Assembly (NCBI GenBank): GCA_009930275.1
Contig: RZYP01000001.1
Span: forward strand, 186,001 to 250,000
DNA from: Negativicutes bacterium
Lineage (GTDB): Bacteria > Bacillota_C > Negativicutes > Acidaminococcales > Acidaminococcaceae
Direction of reading: 5' to 3'
DNA length: 64,000 nt
Of the stretch, positions 61,521-64,000 are shown piece by piece; the first letter of the stretch is position 1, and each line of letters begins with the position of its first letter. The translations under genes were made by a program, and so were the position numbers. The notes under the pieces were generated by a model. The model was not told where the DNA came from and made no database searches. It saw only the letters and a list, made by a program, of their open reading frames with translations.

Positions 61521-62813
61521 ATGAATGGCCTAATTTCCGCTGTTCGCCGTAATACTATAGCCGCAGCGAATGGTATAGAACCAGGCGAAAAGCTAATTGC
61601 TGTAAATGGAACCAGCCCTATGGATATAATAGAGCTGAGTTATCTGGCTGCGGATGAACTGATTGATTTAACTATTGAAAACAAAAATGGCGAGCAGCGT
61701 CATCTTAAAATTGAAAAGCGTCCTGATGAGGATTTAGGATTAGAATTTGAGTCTGCTGTATTTGATGGGATCAGGTATTGCCATAACAAATGTGTTTTTT
61801 GCTTTGTTGACCAAATGATTCCGCATATGAGAAGCAGCCTGTATGACAGGGATGATGATTTTCGGTTATCCTTTCTATATGGGAATTTTTTAACTTTGAC
61901 TAATATGGATGAATGTGATTATGACCGCATCATCAAAACGCATATGTCACCGTTATATGTTTCTGTTCATGCAACCGACCCGCAAGTGCGCCAGAATATG
62001 ATGAAAAACAAAAATGCCGGAGAAATACTTACTAATCTTAAACGGCTTATTGATAACGGTATTAGTATCCATACTCAGGTTGTTTTGTGTCCGGGATTTA
62101 ATGACGGTAAGGTTTTGGAAAAGACATTTTCTGACCTTTTTTCTCTTGCGCCCATGATAAAAACGATGGCTGTTGTACCTGTCGGTATAACCAAAAATAG
62201 AGTAAACTTGCCGAAATTGCGCCTTTTCACTCAGGCTGAAGCTGAAAATGTAATTCATCAAGTAGAAAAATGGCAGGATATGTGCCGTCAAAAGATTGGA
62301 AAATCTTTTATTTATTTAGGCGATGAATTTTATATTAACGCCGGGATTGAACTTCCTCCAGCAGAAAAGTATGATGGTTTTCCTCAAATTGAAAATGGTA
62401 TAGGCTTAAGCCGTAATTTTCTTGAGGAATGGGAGAAAACAAAAGTTATTCATCAAAATGATGATATGCTACAAAAAGCACTTATCCCTGTTGGTGAATC
62501 AGCCTATAAAATTTTAAGACCATTGCTTGAAGAGTATAATATTGAACATGGTACCAGACATAAACTTGTTCCAGTTACTAATTTTTTCTTCGGTACTACT
62601 ATTAACGTTACTGGTCTTCTAACCGCAACCGACATTTTGAGAGCAGTTGAAGAGCACGGAGACTTCGAACGGCTTATTTTACCGCAGATTGTTTTAAATA
62701 AGGACCTTTTGTTCTTAGATGATAAAAGTCTAGCTGATTTTAAAAATTCATACAAAGGCATTGTAGAATGCGCCGCTGACGCGCGTCAACTTAAACAATT
62801 ATTGGCAAAATAA
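61521..62813 (+). CDS. DUF512 family protein: PDZ plus radical SAM-like domain
   Basis: 430 aa; function unknown though the family is near-universal in Clostridia and Negativicutes and usually sits before der. Residues 1-65 form a PDZ-like domain (NGIEPGEKLIAVNG). A radical SAM-like CHNKCVFCFVDQM cluster (cysteines near 87, 91, 94) follows. LYVSVHATDPQVR near 149, VVLCPGFNDGKVLEKT, VVPVGITKNR and a C-terminal DUF512 domain (GESAYKILRPLLEEYN, FFGTTINVTGLLTATDIL) are visible. AGGAGAA at 61506-61512 is 8 nt from ATG 61521. The frame continues up to 61419 with a hydrophobic stretch, but that part covers the terminator and promoter and is rejected. Confidence 0.88.
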   Translation: MNGLISAVRRNTIAAANGIEPGEKLIAVNGTSPMDIIELSYLAADELIDLTIENKNGEQRHLKIEKRPDEDLGLEFESAVFDGIRYCHNKCVFCFVDQMIPHMRSSLYDRDDDFRLSFLYGNFLTLTNMDECDYDRIIKTHMSPLYVSVHATDPQVRQNMMKNKNAGEILTNLKRLIDNGISIHTQVVLCPGFNDGKVLEKTFSDLFSLAPMIKTMAVVPVGITKNRVNLPKLRLFTQAEAENVIHQVEKWQDMCRQKIGKSFIYLGDEFYINAGIELPPAEKYDGFPQIENGIGLSRNFLEEWEKTKVIHQNDDMLQKALIPVGESAYKILRPLLEEYNIEHGTRHKLVPVTNFFFGTTINVTGLLTATDILRAVEEHGDFERLILPQIVLNKDLLFLDDKSLADFKNSYKGIVECAADARQLKQLLAK

Positions 62814-62826
62814 GGAGGACGATGTC

Positions 62827-63351
62827 ATGAAAGGTTACGGTCTATTGCAAGTATACACCGGTACAGGGAAAGGCAAAACGACTGCGGCATTGGGTGTAGC
62901 TCTTAGAGCAAGTGGCTATGGAGCTAAAACACTCATGATACAGTTTATGAAGGATGATCCTGGATACGGTGAATATTCTGCTGCAAAATTTTTACCTAAT
63001 TTTGAACTGAAACAAGTTGGGCGTGACTGTTTTGTGGATTTTAGTAATCCTGATCCTATAGATCTAAAAATGGTGCAAGAAGGCTGGGCAATTGCGCAAG
63101 AAGCAATTTTATCGCAAAAATATGATATTGTAATCCTTGATGAATTTAATATAGCTTTAGCGCATAATATGTTGCCAATAGAAGAAGTTGCCAATTTTCT
63201 AAAGAATATGAGAGGGAAAACAGAAGTTATTACGACGGGGAGATATGCTCCTCAAGCTTTGATAGAAATAGCAGATTTAGTCACGGATATGCAAGCTGTT
63301 AAGCATTATTTTTTTAACGGTGTACATTCTCGTGATGGAATTGATCATTGA
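62827..63351 (+). CDS. cobO: Cob(I)yrinic acid a,c-diamide adenosyltransferase, CobO/CobA type
   Basis: 174-aa P-loop adenosyltransferase with the inverted-order P-loop VYTGTGKGKTTAALGVALRA near residues 9-28, KTLMIQFMKDDPGYGEY near 34 and IVILDEFNIALAHNMLP near 98-114. VITTGRYAPQALIEIADLVTDM near 134 is the standard CobA ending. AAGGAGG at 62812-62818 sets ATG 62827. It is unrelated in sequence to the PduO-type enzyme at 25.4 kb, so the cell has two routes to adenosylcobamide. No riboswitch precedes it. Confidence 0.93.
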   Translation: MKGYGLLQVYTGTGKGKTTAALGVALRASGYGAKTLMIQFMKDDPGYGEYSAAKFLPNFELKQVGRDCFVDFSNPDPIDLKMVQEGWAIAQEAILSQKYDIVILDEFNIALAHNMLPIEEVANFLKNMRGKTEVITTGRYAPQALIEIADLVTDMQAVKHYFFNGVHSRDGIDH

Positions 63352-63367
63352 GAGCGAGGAAGATTAA

Positions 63368-64000
63368 ATGGGAAAACCTATAGTTGCCATCGTTGGAAGA
63401 CCTAACGTAGGCAAGTCAACATTATTTAATATTTTTGCAAATAGCAGGATATCGATTGTCGAAGATACGCCGGGCGTAACTCGTGACCGTTTATATGCGA
63501 ATGCTGAATGGCTGGACAACGAATTTATGATTGTCGATACTGGCGGTATCGAGATAATGAGCACTGATGAAATTGCGGTTTCCATCAGACAACAGGCACA
63601 GATTGCCATTGCTGAAGCGGACGTAATTCTTTTCGTCTGCGATGCACGTTCTGGCATAACACAAGAAGATGCGGAAGTTGCAAAACTTTTGCGAGTTTCC
63701 AAAAAGCCTGTTATTTTGGCAGTTAATAAAGCAGATTCACCAAAGCAAGAAATTGAGATTTATGAATTTTACAACCTTGGCATAGGGGAACCGATTCCAA
63801 TATCAGCAGCTAATCATTTGAATCTTGGTGATTTGCTTGATGCCATTGTGGAAAAATTCCCAGCGGGCATTGGTGAACGCGAAGGCGATAGCAATGATGA
63901 GATAAAGGTTGCTATAATTGGACGTCCGAATGTTGGAAAATCTTCAATTTTCAATTCTTTGGTTGGCAAAGAGCGATCAATTGTAAGCAATGTTGCCGGT
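63368..64000 (+). CDS. der: Ribosome-associated GTPase Der (EngA), 5' part, cut by window end
   Basis: 211 codons are present with no stop. The first GTPase domain has G1 [13 protein letters not shown] at residues 8-20, G2 TPGVTRD near 38, G3 DTGGI near 57 and G4 NKAD near 118 (NKxD). The second domain begins at [18 protein letters not shown] near 182. Tandem GTPase domains are specific to Der, which acts in 50S ribosome assembly. GAGGAAG at 63356-63362 precedes ATG 63368, and the gene follows cobO by 16 bp. The KH-like C-terminus is outside. Confidence 0.95.
   Translation, partial: MGKPIVAIVGRPNVGKSTLFNIFANSRISIVEDTPGVTRDRLYANAEWLDNEFMIVDTGGIEIMSTDEIAVSIRQQAQIAIAEADVILFVCDARSGITQEDAEVAKLLRVSKKPVILAVNKADSPKQEIEIYEFYNLGIGEPIPISAANHLNLGDLLDAIVEKFPAGIGEREGDSNDEIKVAIIGRPNVGKSSIFNSLVGKERSIVSNVAG

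Noticed and set aside
1..64000. CRISPR arrays, insertion sequences, tRNA or rRNA genes
   Set aside because: No repeat-spacer pattern, terminal inverted repeats with a transposase, cloverleaf or rRNA motif was seen on reading both strands.

Overview
The window looks like a chromosomal segment of a low-GC, diderm Firmicute of the class Negativicutes, probably anaerobic. Base composition is roughly 40% GC by eye. The evidence is a mix of Firmicutes markers (CodY, an IspH-ribosomal protein S1 fusion, Bacillus-like asd-dapG-dapA order, L-box and B12 riboswitches) with features typical of diderms (Hfq beside miaA, a YibQ-type divergent polysaccharide deacetylase). No spore genes are present: the dipicolinate synthase genes that sit before asd in spore formers are missing. 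Genus cannot be assigned from this sequence.

Layout. 1-2.5 kb: tail of a DEAD-box RNA helicase, then pnp. 2.5-7.3 kb: a dUTPase gene, then a lysine riboswitch controlling dapB-asd-dapG-dapA. 7.4-11 kb: leucyl aminopeptidase, PHP phosphoesterase, an unusual P-loop/Asp23 fusion and a DUF3870 protein. 11-18.9 kb: miaB-mutS-mutL-methyltransferase-miaA-hfq, a tightly packed tRNA-modification and mismatch-repair operon. 18.9-25.9 kb: xerD, polysaccharide deacetylase, class III aminotransferase plus SRPBCC protein, htpX, M42 peptidase, ndk and a PduO-type adenosyltransferase. 26.0-30.2 kb: a cobalamin riboswitch followed by cobU, a CobT homologue, cobS, a second degenerate CobT homologue and a CobC-like phosphatase. 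30.4-36.7 kb: zinc-ribbon protein, DUF2156 and Eis-like acyltransferase genes, and single-chain purL. 36.8-43.4 kb: a minus-strand 55-codon ribbon-helix-helix gene missed by length cut-offs, an M16C protease, a SatP-like acetate transporter, a minus-strand nicotinate phosphoribosyltransferase and an MGDG-type glycosyltransferase. 43.5-49.8 kb: dprA-topA-trmFO-xerC-codY without hslVU. 49.9-64 kb: metallophosphoesterase, crotonase-fold protein, M50 protease, trpS, scpA-scpB-rluB, flavoprotein, cmk-plsC-ispH/rpsA, type 2 IPP isomerase, DUF512 radical SAM protein, cobO and the start of der.

Almost everything is housekeeping and on the plus strand; I see no insertion sequence, prophage, CRISPR array, tRNA or rRNA. 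The most interesting signals are: (1) two CobT-like proteins in one cobamide operon, one with and one without the catalytic glutamate, matching the ArsA/ArsB phenolic-cobamide arrangement; (2) a DUF2156 gene that appears to start at ATT; (3) a small RHH regulator gene preceded by ATGTC repeats phased at 11 bp and 22 bp; (4) an 11-bp perfect inverted repeat ahead of the acetate transporter; and (5) a fused P-loop/Asp23 protein.
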